Positions 1 through 8,538 of a DNA stretch of 64,000 nucleotides are shown here, in pieces. The DNA is from Streptomyces xinghaiensis S187 (GTDB taxonomy: Bacteria > Actinomycetota > Actinomycetes > Streptomycetales > Streptomycetaceae). The notes under the pieces are model-generated. The model was not told where the DNA came from and searched no databases. It was given only the letters and a program-made list of their open reading frames with translations. The position numbers and the translations under genes are program-made. The stretch lies in NCBI RefSeq assembly GCF_000220705.2, contig NZ_CP023202.1:3348001-3412000 (forward strand), read 5' to 3'. Within the stretch, counting starts at the first letter, position 1. Each line of letters begins with the position of its first letter.

Positions 1-102
1 CGAGCTGTTCGCCACGGTCGGGTTCCGCGGGCACAGCGGGAAGGGCGGACTCAGGGGTAGCCGCTGGCTGAGGTCCCGGGGGGGGTGCCTCTATGTCTTT
101 CG

Positions 103-1305
103 TCAAGCGAGTCGTGGGGTTCTGGGTTCGTAGAAGGTGCCGTCGCGGAGCATGGCGAAGAGGACGCTGATGCGGTGGCGGGCGAGGCGGAGGAGGGCTT
201 GGGTGTGGGTTTTGCCCCGGGCTCGGCAGCGGTCGTAGTAGGTGCGGGAGGCGGGGTCGTGGAGGGCGGCGAACGCGGAGAGGAACATCGCGCGTTTGAG
301 CTGTCGGTTTCCGCCTCTGGGGGCGTGTTCGCCGTGGATGGAGGATCCGGACTGTCGGGTGGTGGGGGCGAGGCCGGCGTAGGAGGCGAGGTGGGCGGCG
401 GTGGGGAAGGAGCTGCCGTCGCCGATGGTGGTCAGGAGGACTGCGGCGGTCCTGACGCCGATGCCGGGCATCGAGGTCAGGACCTGGGAAAGAGGGTGAG
501 CCTCCAGCAGGGTCTCGATCTGGGTTTCCAGTGCGCGGCGTTGTTCGTGGACGGTGGCCAGCGACTTGGCCAGCGAGGGCACGATGACGTCCAGGGTGCC
601 GGTTCCCGGGACGACGACGGTCTGTTCGTCGAGGGCGGTGAAGATGTCGTTGACGAGTCGCTGGGCCATGCGCGGGGCCTTGGGCCGTATGACCTCGACG
701 AGTTTGCGGCGGCCGGCCTTGCGCAGGGCGGCCGGGGAGCCGTAGCGCTCCAGTAGCCAGGTGATGGCGGGATGGTCCAGGCGGGGTCCCAGGACGCGTT
801 CGAGGCTGGGGTGGAACTGGGTGAGCAGGCCGCGGATGCGGTTGGAGGTGCGGTTGGCCTCGCCGGCCAGGTCCTGGTCGAAGCCGACCAGCATGGTCAG
901 CTCGGCGGTGATCTCGTCCGTGAGGTCGAGGGAACGCAGGGTGTGGGGCATGGTGCGTGCAGCGTCCGCGATAACGGCCGCGTCGCGGGCGTCGGTCTTG
1001 GCTTCACCCGGGTAGAGGTCGGCAATCCTGCGCATCGCCAGCCCGGGCAGATAGGCGACCTGGCAGCCCGCGTCGCGGGCGACGGTCAGCGGCAGGGCGC
1101 CGATGGAGGCGGGCTGGTCCACGATCACCAGCACCCGGCCGAACTTGTCACGGAGCTTGTCGAAGACGGCCCGCAGTTTCGGTTCGCTGTTGGGCAGCGG
1201 CTTGTCGAACACCTTCTTCCCGGCCGGGGTGAGTCCGTGTCCGTGATGGCTGCTCTTGCCGACGTCCAGGCCGAGGAAGACGCCCGTCTCGTCGATGTCG
1301 ATCAC
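103..1305 (-). CDS. IS110-family transposase (DEDD recombinase)
   Basis: This is a 400-residue recombinase that cuts and joins IS110 element ends. The N-terminal RuvC-like domain (about residues 1-160) shows the acidic residues expected of DEDD enzymes: Asp in FLGLDVGKSSH near residue 12, Asp in VIVDQPAS, and the pair in KTDARDAAVIAD. The C-terminal Tnp_20 domain carries MPGIGVRTAAVLL and a Gly-Leu-Ala-Pro segment followed by SGSS, the region of the nucleophilic serine. I chose the GTG at 1303-1305 because a G-rich ribosome site (GGGGG) lies just upstream and the length then matches the family. Upstream in-frame codons give an unsupported 50-residue extension. The gene looks intact. Confidence 0.93.
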   Translation of the reverse strand: MIDIDETGVFLGLDVGKSSHHGHGLTPAGKKVFDKPLPNSEPKLRAVFDKLRDKFGRVLVIVDQPASIGALPLTVARDAGCQVAYLPGLAMRRIADLYPGEAKTDARDAAVIADAARTMPHTLRSLDLTDEITAELTMLVGFDQDLAGEANRTSNRIRGLLTQFHPSLERVLGPRLDHPAITWLLERYGSPAALRKAGRRKLVEVIRPKAPRMAQRLVNDIFTALDEQTVVVPGTGTLDVIVPSLAKSLATVHEQRRALETQIETLLEAHPLSQVLTSMPGIGVRTAAVLLTTIGDGSSFPTAAHLASYAGLAPTTRQSGSSIHGEHAPRGGNRQLKRAMFLSAFAALHDPASRTYYDRCRARGKTHTQALLRLARHRISVLFAMLRDGTFYEPRTPRLA

Positions 1306-1760
1306 CGTGCCCCCACATGCGTCGATGCCGTGCCGGCCTCGGTGGCGGGGCCGTTCGCGCGCATCCACGTTATGCAGACCTGCCGCCCGCGAGTGGCCGG
1401 GCATTGCGCCCGGCCGGGCGGTGGTCGGGCCTCTGATCAGCGTCTCCGACGGCACCCCTCGGGCCCGGTGACACCACCCCCCAGGTCATCCCAACGACAG
1501 GGGGCAACAGTCATGCCGGGCCCGGAGGCCAGCAGCCCTCTTGCAGGACCGCGAAGAAGATAACGGGGAGCCATCTGGAAGCCAAGCCGCTCCCCGAGAC
1601 CCTTGGAGACCAGCCGAGACCACGACAGGCCAATGCCCTGACCAGGGAAAGCACCGTCCACGCAGGCCAGATCAGCAACCACCGTCGTCACCGGCCAGGT
1701 GACGCGGGGTGGCCCAGTAAACCGGGTCCGGCAGGTTTGTCGCTGCGCAGCCGCTCACCA
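1306..1760 (-). ncRNA. candidate IS110 bridge-RNA region
   Basis: About 450 bases upstream of the transposase start contain no credible gene on either strand but hold several inverted repeats, for example CGTCACC at 1686-1692 pairing with GGTGACG at 1698-1704. In IS110 elements the non-coding end upstream of the recombinase is known to encode a bridge RNA with one loop matching the target and one matching the donor. The position and structure fit, but I could not identify the two loops. Boundaries are a guess. Confidence 0.35.
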
Positions 1761-2071
1761 GTCGTTTAGGGATCTTTCCTGCTGCCTGTGGCGAACTGGT
1801 GGATAGATGAACATGTAGGGTCTCAAGTTTTGCTTCGGAATCTCACGCCTGGTGCCGGATGGTTGCCGGACCCGACCTGGCGCTGAGACGCACAGCCGCG
1901 CCGGGAACAGCGGGTGCGGCCGGCGCTGTTGCATCGACCGAGGGACCGGCGCTGCATGACGAGGAGCTCGGAGACCACAAGGTCATCCGCCCCGACAGGA
2001 TCCGGGCCCCGGGATCGCGGTACGCCCGCCGCGCACTCGACCAAGAAGTATTTCCGCAGGAGGACTGCTTG

Positions 2072-2905
2072 ATGGCTGACCGGCCCTTGACGCTCATGGC
2101 GGTGCACGCCCACCCCGACGACGAGGCCACCGGAACCGGAGGGGTCCTCGCGCGGTACGCCGCGGAGGGCATCCGCACGGTTCTCGTGACGTGTACCGAC
2201 GGCGGTTGCGGTGACGGACCGGGGGGTGTCAAGCCGGGCGACCCCGGGCACGATCCGGCGGCTGTCGCCTTGATGCGCCGTGAAGAACTCAGGGCGAGCT
2301 GTGACGTCCTGAAGGTCAGCGATCTGGAGATGCTGGACTATGCCGACTCCGGGATGACGGGCTGGCCGAGCAACGACGCCCCCGGATCCTTCTGGCAGAC
2401 CCCCGTGGAGGAAGGCGCGGCCCGGCTCGCGGAACTCATGCGGCACTACCGGCCTGACGTGGTCGTCACCTACGACGAGAACGGCTTCTACGGTCACCCC
2501 GACCACATCCAGGCCAACCGCATCACGATGGCGGCGCTGGAGATGACCGCGCTGACACCGAAGGTGTACTGGACCACGATGCCCCGCTCGGGGATGCAGC
2601 GGTTCGGCGAGATCATGCGGGAGTTCCATCCGGACATGCCGGAGCCGGATCCTGCCGAGGCCGCCGCGATGGCCGAAATCGGCCTCCCCGACGACGAGAT
2701 CACCACGTGGGTGGACACCACCGCGTTCAGCAGCCAGAAGTTCGACGCGCTGGCCGCGCACGCCAGTCAGGGCGAGAACATCTTCTTCCTCAGGATGGGC
2801 AAGGAGAGGTTCGGCGAGTTGATGGGCATGGAGACCTTCGTACGGGTCCAGGACGCGACCGGCGCGGCCGTACCCGAGAACGATCTTTTCGCCGGACTGC
2901 GCTGA
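2072..2905 (+). CDS. PIG-L family N-deacetylase (LmbE/MshB type)
   Basis: This 277-residue zinc-dependent deacetylase belongs to the family of GlcNAc-PI deacetylase, MshB and the mycothiol amidase Mca. The zinc site is visible: AHPDDE at about residues 11-16 and HPDH in the ENGFYGHPDHI segment near residue 142, with Asp in TYDENG. The ATG at 2072 has a strong ribosome site (GCAGGAGGA) nine bases upstream; in-frame codons before it look non-coding. It stands alone, with the IS110 element upstream. The substrate cannot be told from sequence; mycothiol or another amino sugar conjugate is possible because actinomycetes make mycothiol. Confidence 0.88.
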   Translation: MADRPLTLMAVHAHPDDEATGTGGVLARYAAEGIRTVLVTCTDGGCGDGPGGVKPGDPGHDPAAVALMRREELRASCDVLKVSDLEMLDYADSGMTGWPSNDAPGSFWQTPVEEGAARLAELMRHYRPDVVVTYDENGFYGHPDHIQANRITMAALEMTALTPKVYWTTMPRSGMQRFGEIMREFHPDMPEPDPAEAAAMAEIGLPDDEITTWVDTTAFSSQKFDALAAHASQGENIFFLRMGKERFGELMGMETFVRVQDATGAAVPENDLFAGLR

Positions 2906-3134
2906 TCCACTCATCCGGAGCGGAGCCCCGGCGAGCTCAGTGCCTTTGTGACCAGGTCGGCTGGCAATGCGTGGTGCCTCATCAGCGGCACCGGGCAGGA
3001 AGCGGCCGTTCCCCCGGCTGCCGGGGCCTCCGCATGAGACTTCGGCCGTGACGGTGGCGGCCGGGCCGGGGGCAGTCACCGAGCGGGAAAAGCTTGTGCC
3101 CGGACCCGGAGCCCCGCGGCTAACCTCGGCCCTC

Positions 3135-3560
3135 ATGAACCAGCGGCAGCGGAAGAAGCTCTCCCGGCGTCTCTTCGGAGCCATTCTCGTGGGTGATGCC
3201 GCCCAGGTGAGGGCGGTTCTGCGCGCCGGAGCCGATCCGGAGCGAAGGGACGGCGACGGCGTCACCCCGCTCTACGCGGCATCCGTGCAGGGCGCCGCGG
3301 ACATCGTCCGACTGTTGCTGGCGGCCGGGGCCTCCCCCGACACCGAGAGCCGCGGACCCGGCTCGGAGGGCACGCCGTTGTGCGCGGCCGCCTGCTGGGG
3401 GCACGCCGAGGCGGTGCGGGAGCTGTTGGCGTACGGCGCCGATCCGAACCTGCGCGAGGACCACGGCACCGGCCTTTCCCCGCTGGCATGGGCTGACGCC
3501 GGCCCCCACCCGGAGACGGCCGGTCTTCTCATCGCGGCGGGGGCAACCCGGTCTCCGTAG
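3135..3560 (+). CDS. small ankyrin-repeat protein
   Basis: This 141-residue protein is almost entirely ankyrin repeats: GDAAQVRAVLRAGADPERRD, then DGVTPLYAASVQGAADIVRLLL with AAGASPDT, then TPLCAAACWGHAEAVRELL with AYGADPN, and a last degenerate repeat ending AGLLIAAGA. Such domains bind other proteins; no enzymatic domain is attached and there is no signal peptide. I place the start at the ATG followed by NQRQRKKLSRR, since the upstream in-frame extension is Pro/Gly-rich and non-conserved in style. It is followed by a hairpin shared with the convergent MarR gene. The partner is unknown. Confidence 0.82.
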   Translation: MNQRQRKKLSRRLFGAILVGDAAQVRAVLRAGADPERRDGDGVTPLYAASVQGAADIVRLLLAAGASPDTESRGPGSEGTPLCAAACWGHAEAVRELLAYGADPNLREDHGTGLSPLAWADAGPHPETAGLLIAAGATRSP

Positions 3561-3561
3561 T

Positions 3562-3587
3562 GCGCACGCACGGCAGTATGCGTGCGC
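3562..3587. terminator. bidirectional hairpin between ankyrin and MarR genes
   Basis: A perfect 9-bp stem (GCGCACGCA, 3562-3570, with TGCGTGCGC, 3579-3587) encloses an 8-base loop. It sits in the 30-base gap between two convergent stop codons, so it probably ends transcripts from both sides. There is no U-tract, which is normal for Streptomyces. Confidence 0.6.
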
Positions 3588-3590
3588 TCA

Positions 3591-4067
3591 TCACTCCCGG
3601 CGGCGTGCCTCGTCCGTGGCGCGCAGGCGGGCGATGACCGTCTCCAAGCCGTCCTGGATGGCCGTCAGTTGTGCCGCCGGTATGTCGCCGAAGAGGTGTG
3701 CGGCCAGTTCGTCGCGGCCGGCTTGCAGGCCGGCGGTCAGGGCGCGGCCCGGTTCGGTGAGGGTGACCAGGGTGGCGCGGCGGTCGTCCGGGTGGGGCTC
3801 GCGGGCGACCAGGCCGTCGGTCTGGAGGGCGTCCAGCAGGCCGGTGACGTTGCGCGGGGTGACCCGCAGGTGCGCGGCCAGGGCCCGTTGCGTCATCGGT
3901 CCGTGGTGGAGGAGCGCCCACAGCAGGCCGGCCCGGGCCCGGGTCAGTCCGCGTTCGGCGACGCCGCGCTCCATCAGTGCGCCGAGCACTTCGGCGAGTT
4001 CGAAGAGCCGGTTCAGCGAGGCGCTGGCGGAAGCGGACTCCCCGGGCCTATCGTGAAGTGACTTCAC
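3591..4067 (-). CDS. MarR-family transcriptional regulator
   Basis: This 158-residue winged-helix repressor has the MarR fold: dimerisation helices (SLNRLFELAEVLGALM), a recognition region (MTQRALAAHLRVTPRNVTGL) and the wing with the diagnostic DDRRA in REPHPDDRRATLVTLT. The GTG at 4065-4067 is preferred because GGAGG lies nine bases upstream. The start codon lies inside a perfect palindrome (4053-4067), which strongly suggests autorepression. The methyltransferase gene is divergent with its start 66 bases away, so the two probably share control. MarR proteins often respond to phenolic ligands, but the ligand here is unknown. Confidence 0.9.
   Translation of the reverse strand: MKSLHDRPGESASASASLNRLFELAEVLGALMERGVAERGLTRARAGLLWALLHHGPMTQRALAAHLRVTPRNVTGLLDALQTDGLVAREPHPDDRRATLVTLTEPGRALTAGLQAGRDELAAHLFGDIPAAQLTAIQDGLETVIARLRATDEARRRE
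4053..4067. promoter_or_regulatory. palindromic MarR operator candidate
   Basis: The 15-base sequence GTGAAGTGACTTCAC is a perfect inverted repeat with one central base. It overlaps the start codon of the MarR gene and lies in the divergent control region with the methyltransferase, the usual place for a MarR operator. Confidence 0.6.
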
Positions 4068-4133
4068 TATGTAGCACCTCCACGCTCCATCGTAGCCCCG
4101 AGACAGTGCCGCCGAGCAGGACGGTGACCCACC

Positions 4134-4817
4134 ATGACCCCACGGACCGCCGCGCGGGCCAGAAGCCATCCGGTCTTCGCCCGCGTCTACGCGAAGTACG
4201 CAGGGCCCGCCCTGGACCGGGCCGGCATCACGGAGTACCGCAGACGCCTGCTGTCCGGGCTCACCGGCGAGGTCGTCGAGATCGGCGCGGGCAACGGGCT
4301 GAACTTCGCCCACTACCCGCCCGGGGTGCGGCGGGTGGTGGCCGTCGAACCCGAGCCGCGCCTGCGGTCCCTGGCCGGGCGGAGCGCCCGCACGGCACCG
4401 GTCCCGGTGGACGTCGTCGGCGCCGTCGCCGAGCAACTGCCCTACCCCGACGGTTCGTTCGACGCCGCCGTCGCCTGCCTCACCCTGTGCTCGGTTGCCG
4501 ACCCGCACGCGGCCCTCGCCGAGCTCCACCGCGTCCTGCGGCCCGGCGGACAACTCCGCTTCTTCGAACACGTACGCGCCGATACGCCCGGGATGCGCCG
4601 TGTCCAGCGGGCCCTGGACGCCACCCTCTGGCCCCTGCTGGCCGGCGGCTGCCACACCGGACGCGACACCGGGGCGGCCGTCGTCGCCGCCGGGTTCGCG
4701 GTCACCTCGCTGGAGAAGTTCCCCTTCCCCGAGACCCGCTTCCCCTCCCCCGCGGCCACCCACATCCTCGGAACCGCCGAGCGCCCCCGCGCCGGGGCGC
4801 CGGCCGGACCGCACTGA
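4134..4817 (+). CDS. class I SAM-dependent methyltransferase
   Basis: The 227-residue protein has the Rossmann methyltransferase core: motif I VVEIGAGNGLNF near residues 48-59, an acidic end of strand 2 (AVEPEP), the motif around LPYPDGSFDAAVACLTLCS, and ALAELHRVLRPGGQLRFFEH. This is the Methyltransf_11 group, similar to small lipid or quinone methyltransferases, with no clue to the acceptor. The gene lies divergent from a MarR regulator and is probably controlled by it. Its stop is only three bases from the stop of the convergent antiporter gene. Confidence 0.87.
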   Translation: MTPRTAARARSHPVFARVYAKYAGPALDRAGITEYRRRLLSGLTGEVVEIGAGNGLNFAHYPPGVRRVVAVEPEPRLRSLAGRSARTAPVPVDVVGAVAEQLPYPDGSFDAAVACLTLCSVADPHAALAELHRVLRPGGQLRFFEHVRADTPGMRRVQRALDATLWPLLAGGCHTGRDTGAAVVAAGFAVTSLEKFPFPETRFPSPAATHILGTAERPRAGAPAGPH

Positions 4818-4820
4818 GCG

Positions 4821-6350
4821 TCATACGGTCCCTGCCGGCGTGGCGGGCCCGGGTTCGGGGGCGCCGTGTTCGCCGAACCAGCGGGCGAGTCTGCCGCGCC
4901 GCCCGATGGCGCGGAGCCGGCGTTCCGCCGCTTCCCGGGTCCTGGGGGTGGTGATGAGCAGGAGTTCGTCGCCGGCCTGCAGCACGGTGTCGCGGTCGGG
5001 CATCAGCGCCGTGCCGTTACGGACGATCAGGGTGACGGCCGTCGGGGGCGGCAGCCGCAGTTCGAAGACCGTGACGCCGTGCAGGCGGGATCCCGGCGGA
5101 ATGGTCACGGTCATCAGATCGGCGTCCAGGACGTCGAGAGGGGCGGTCTCGACGTCGATCTCCCGCAGCGCCCCGGTGCGGGCCAGGCCCAGGCGGCGGG
5201 CGATGGCGGGCAGGGCCGGACCCTGGATGAGGGTGAACAGCACCACGAGGACGAACACGATGTTGAGCACGTCGCGGGCGCCCGCGACCCCCGCCACGAT
5301 GGGGAAGGTGGCGAGCACGATCGGCACCGCGCCGCGCAGACCGGCCCAGGAGATGAACGCCTGTTCGCGCCAGGAGACGCGGAAGGGCAGCAGGCAGGTC
5401 AGGACGGAGACGGGCCTGGCGACCAGCAGCAGGAACGAGCCGATGACGAGCGCAGGAAGGACCGCGGAGGCCAGCTCGCTGGGGTCGACGAGCAGGCCGA
5501 GCATGACGAACAGGCCGATCTGGGCCAGCCAGCCGGTGCCCTCGGCGAAGGACCGGGTGGCCGCGCGGTGGGGCAGATCGGTGTTGCCGAGGACGAGCCC
5601 GGACAGGTAGGCGGCGATGATGCCGCTGGCGCTCACCGCTCCGGCGGCGGCGAAGGCGATGATGCCGAACGCGACGGTGGCCAGCGGGTAGAGGCCCGTG
5701 GCGGGCAGCGCGATGTGCCGCAGCGCGGCGGCGCCCAGCCGGCCGGTCACCACGCCGAGCGTGCCGCCGACCGCGAGCTGGTAGAGCAGGTCGCCCGCGA
5801 TGGGGAGGAGGCCGGGCATCTCGGTGGTGCTCGTGGAGAAGATCAGCACCAGGATGATGGTCGGGGCGTCGTTGAAACCGGACTCGGCCTCCACCAGCCC
5901 GGTCACCTTCTTCGGCAGCGGCAGCGACCGCAGGACGGCGAAGACGGCGGCCGCGTCGGTGGAGGAGACGATCGCGCCGAGCAGCAGGGCCAGGTGCCAG
6001 TCGAGCCCCAGCAGCCAGTGCGCGCCGGCGGCGGTCACCCCGACGGAGATGCCCACGCCCGCGGTGGCGAGCACGCCGGCGGGGGCCAGCAGGCGCTTGA
6101 CGTCGTCCCACTGGGTGGTCAGGCCTCCCTCGACGAGGATGACGGCCAGGGCGGCGGTGCCCAGCGCCTGGGCCAGCTGTGCGTCGTCGAACTGAAGCCC
6201 GAGCCCGTCCTCGCCGGCGATGACGCCGACCGCGAGGAACAGCAGCAGACTGGGCAGGCCGAGACGGTGCGCCGTGCGGGCGGCGGCGATGCTGGCCAGC
6301 AGCACCGTGCCGCCGATGAGCAGGGTCAGGTACAGCTCGGCCAGGGTCAT
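4821..6350 (-). CDS. cation/proton antiporter (NhaP2/CvrA-like, CPA1)
   Basis: The 509-residue membrane protein carries about 12 hydrophobic segments from residue 6 (LYLTLLIGGTVLLASIAAA) to about 395, followed by a cytoplasmic RCK_C (TrkA-C) regulatory domain near residues 410-490 (TVTIPPGSRLHGVTVFELRL, and GDELLLITT). The exchanger motif ESGFNDAP contains the conserved Asn-Asp pair of the ion site. This architecture is that of NhaP2-type potassium/proton antiporters. It probably expels K+ or Na+ in exchange for protons. It overlaps no neighbour and is transcribed towards the methyltransferase gene. Confidence 0.88.
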   Translation of the reverse strand: MTLAELYLTLLIGGTVLLASIAAARTAHRLGLPSLLLFLAVGVIAGEDGLGLQFDDAQLAQALGTAALAVILVEGGLTTQWDDVKRLLAPAGVLATAGVGISVGVTAAGAHWLLGLDWHLALLLGAIVSSTDAAAVFAVLRSLPLPKKVTGLVEAESGFNDAPTIILVLIFSTSTTEMPGLLPIAGDLLYQLAVGGTLGVVTGRLGAAALRHIALPATGLYPLATVAFGIIAFAAAGAVSASGIIAAYLSGLVLGNTDLPHRAATRSFAEGTGWLAQIGLFVMLGLLVDPSELASAVLPALVIGSFLLLVARPVSVLTCLLPFRVSWREQAFISWAGLRGAVPIVLATFPIVAGVAGARDVLNIVFVLVVLFTLIQGPALPAIARRLGLARTGALREIDVETAPLDVLDADLMTVTIPPGSRLHGVTVFELRLPPPTAVTLIVRNGTALMPDRDTVLQAGDELLLITTPRTREAAERRLRAIGRRGRLARWFGEHGAPEPGPATPAGTV

Positions 6351-6395
6351 CGCGCGGTCCTCACGCCGTCGGCGGGCACCCGGGCGTCGGCGGGC

Positions 6396-6677
6396 TCACG
6401 GCCGGGGCGGATGCCTGCGTGCGTCCCGCTCCGGATCGAGCAGTTCCCCGGCCATACCGGCGAGGACGAGCCCGGTGGCGATGAGGAGCCCGTGGGCCAG
6501 GGCCATGCCCGCACCCAGCACGGCAAGGGCAGCGGCGAGAAGCAGCCACGGCCAGGGGTACCGGTATTCGCGCGGGCGGCAGGGGCGGCCGGCGCCGAGG
6601 GCGTGTGCGAACCGCGGGTCCTCGCGGTGGAAGCGCTGCTCGATCTCGCTGAGCCGCTGGTCATCGAAACCAGGCAT
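6396..6677 (-). CDS. DUF3040 small membrane protein
   Basis: The 93-residue protein matches the actinobacterial DUF3040 pattern: an N-terminal LSEIEQRFHREDPRFAHAL, which typically begins such proteins, followed by two membrane segments (PWPWLLLAAALAVLGAGMAL and GLLIATGLVLAGMAGELL). Function is unknown. It lies just upstream of the antiporter on the same strand with a 45-base gap and may be cotranscribed with it. Confidence 0.85.
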   Translation of the reverse strand: MPGFDDQRLSEIEQRFHREDPRFAHALGAGRPCRPREYRYPWPWLLLAAALAVLGAGMALAHGLLIATGLVLAGMAGELLDPERDARRHPPRP

Positions 6678-7496
6678 GCGGGCCTCCTCCCGGCTCGGGG
6701 CGGGGGGCAGGCATCACGGTCGGCAGGACGGGCCATCTGCTCTCCTCACGGGGTCGGGACGTTTCGATCACACCGGAACAAAGGGGCGCGGCAGCACACG
6801 CGCGGCAGCCGACACGCCGACGGTGCCGGTGGTGAGGGGCGTGACGCCCCCGGCAAGCCGTCATCGCCCCAGCCCGGTCCGGGAAGCGGCGGTGCCCGCG
6901 AGGCAGCGCACCCACACGGCTGCCGTACGACGCGAAAGCCGCACCAGCGGAACCAGGCCGGAGAACGCCCTGCTGTGTCCGGGGCGCAGTAGCGCTGCAT
7001 GCATCGATACCGGGCTCCTCTCGTGCTCCCACGGCCGCGGCCGCTCCCACCCGCCGGGCACAGGACGGGCAGGAACCGCTCCTGCCCCGCCCGGGGCGGC
7101 AACGACGGGTCAGCACATGTGTACGGCTGCCGCTGTGAGGGGACAGGGGCCGACCGGCGACGCGGCGAACGGTCGCCTCTGACGTGCGCCACGGCGCCGT
7201 ACGACGTACGAAGTACGGCGGTCCGGGGCCGGAGTGCGATTGACTCCAGCCTCACCCACCCCACGCGGTCGGCACCATCGGGTCCGACACCCACATCCCG
7301 GCGGGTCCGACCTGTAGATCCGGTCCGGGCGGCGACGGGGAATGGGTGCCGGACCCGATGGACGCCCGCCCGGCTCAGCACTCACGCTGGAGCAAACGGG
7401 CACGTCAACAGGCGGGCACGGGACGAACGAGCACCGCGCGCCGACGGCAGCTCTCGGCAGCCGGTCGCTCCACCATCCACCGCCGGGGAGGCGATA
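6678..7496. other. 819-base non-coding stretch with repeats
   Basis: No frame here has convincing codon bias or family similarity. It should hold the promoters of DUF3040 (minus) and the histidine kinase (plus). Two structures stand out: an inverted repeat GCCGTAC/GTACGGC at 7196-7202 and 7213-7219, and a 10-base direct repeat CGGGTCCGAC at 7279-7288 and 7302-7311, spaced 23 bases start to start. Confidence 0.5.
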
Positions 7497-8486
7497 GTGA
7501 GGGAGAGGCCGAGGTCGAGGAGGCGGTACGCGGTGCCCTTGTTCTGGAGGATCTTCCTGCTCAACGCGGTGGTGTTCGTCATCGCCACCGCGCTGCTGCT
7601 GGGCCCGGTCACCGTCTCGACCCCCGTCCTGTTCACCGAGGCCGCGATCCTCACCGTGGGCCTGGTGGCGATGCTGGTCGCCAACGCCCTCCTGCTGCGC
7701 ATCGGCCTGGCCCCGCTCCAGCGCCTGGCCCGCGCCATGACCACCGCCGACCTGCTGCGCCCCGGCGCCCGCCCGGCCGTCGGCGGCCATGGCGAGGTCG
7801 CCGAGCTGATCACCACGTTCAACACCATGCTGGACCGGCTGGAGGCCGAACGCGCCACCAGCACCGCCCGCGTCCTGACCGCGCAGGAGTCCGAACGCCA
7901 CCGCATCGCCCAGGAACTCCACGACGAGGTCGGGCAGACCCTCACCGCCGTCCTGCTCGACCTCAAGCACGTCGCCGACCAGGCGTCCGACCCCGTACGC
8001 GAGCAGTTGCGCCAGGTGCAGGAGACCACCCGCGCCGGCCTGGACGAGATCCGGCGCATCGCCCGCCGCCTGCGCCCGGGCGTCCTGGAGGAACTCGGTC
8101 TGACGAGCGCCCTCAAGTCCCTCGCGGGCGAGTTCGGCGGCCCCTCCCTCTCCGTACGCCACCGCGTCGCCCCCGACCTGCCGCCCCTGAGCGAGAACGC
8201 CGAACTCGTCCTCTACCGCGTCGCGCAGGAAAGCCTGACCAACACCGTCCGCCACGCCGGGGCCGCCCACGTCACGCTCACCCTGGAGCGCTCCCCGGAC
8301 GCCGTCGAACTGCGCGTGTGCGACGACGGCCGGGGCATCGGCGGCGCACCCGAGGGAGCCGGGATCCAGGGCATGCGCGAACGCGCCCTGCTCATCGGCG
8401 CCGATCTCGCCCTCGGCCCCGCTCGCGGTGGCGGCACGGAAGGCGGCGGCACGGAAGTACGCCTGACCGTTCCCACGCGCCCCTGA
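7497..8486 (+). CDS. NarL-type sensor histidine kinase
   Basis: The 329-residue kinase starts with two membrane helices (FWRIFLLNAVVFVIATALLL and TEAAILTVGLVAMLVANALL), then a HAMP domain (IGLAPLQRLARAMTTADLLR), a HisKA_3 dimerisation domain with the phospho-acceptor His142 in ERHRIAQELHDEVGQTLTA, and a HATPase domain (LVLYRVAQESLTNTVRHAG; DDGRGIGG). The extracellular segment is very short, so it probably senses something in or at the membrane. I chose the GTG at 7497 because GGGGAG lies six bases upstream. It is followed by its response regulator after 52 bases. Confidence 0.92.
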   Translation: MRERPRSRRRYAVPLFWRIFLLNAVVFVIATALLLGPVTVSTPVLFTEAAILTVGLVAMLVANALLLRIGLAPLQRLARAMTTADLLRPGARPAVGGHGEVAELITTFNTMLDRLEAERATSTARVLTAQESERHRIAQELHDEVGQTLTAVLLDLKHVADQASDPVREQLRQVQETTRAGLDEIRRIARRLRPGVLEELGLTSALKSLAGEFGGPSLSVRHRVAPDLPPLSENAELVLYRVAQESLTNTVRHAGAAHVTLTLERSPDAVELRVCDDGRGIGGAPEGAGIQGMRERALLIGADLALGPARGGGTEGGGTEVRLTVPTRP

Positions 8487-8538
8487 CCGTCCCGTCGCCC
8501 CCTGCCCCCGTCCCCACCCACCACCGGAGTCAGTGACC

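Larger units (their letters stand above)
60..1760 (-). mobile_element. IS110-family insertion sequence (approximate ends)
   Basis: The element is defined by its 400-residue IS110-type recombinase and the long non-coding stretch upstream of that gene. IS110 elements lack the terminal inverted repeats of DDE elements and usually make no clear target duplication, so the ends cannot be read from one copy. The limits given are estimates: a short tail after the recombinase stop on the low-coordinate side, and the drop in GC near 1750-1850 on the other. An open frame running into the low end (bases 2-133) encodes a peptide beginning ELFATVGFRG that I do not recognise; it may be the cut end of a disrupted gene. 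Confidence 0.55.

Noticed and set aside
85..1563. Two plus-strand frames (85-756 and 772-1563) over the transposase
   Set aside because: They are antisense to an intact IS110 recombinase with all catalytic motifs and show no family features.
4866..6992. A 708-residue plus-strand frame over the antiporter gene
   Set aside because: Composition is Gly/Asp/Gln-rich repeats without domain or signal; it is the shadow of the antiporter and DUF3040 genes.
6999..7496. 166-residue N-terminal extension of the histidine kinase in frame
   Set aside because: It reads as Arg/Pro-rich noise with no helix or motif; GTG 7497 has a good ribosome site right before the first membrane helix.
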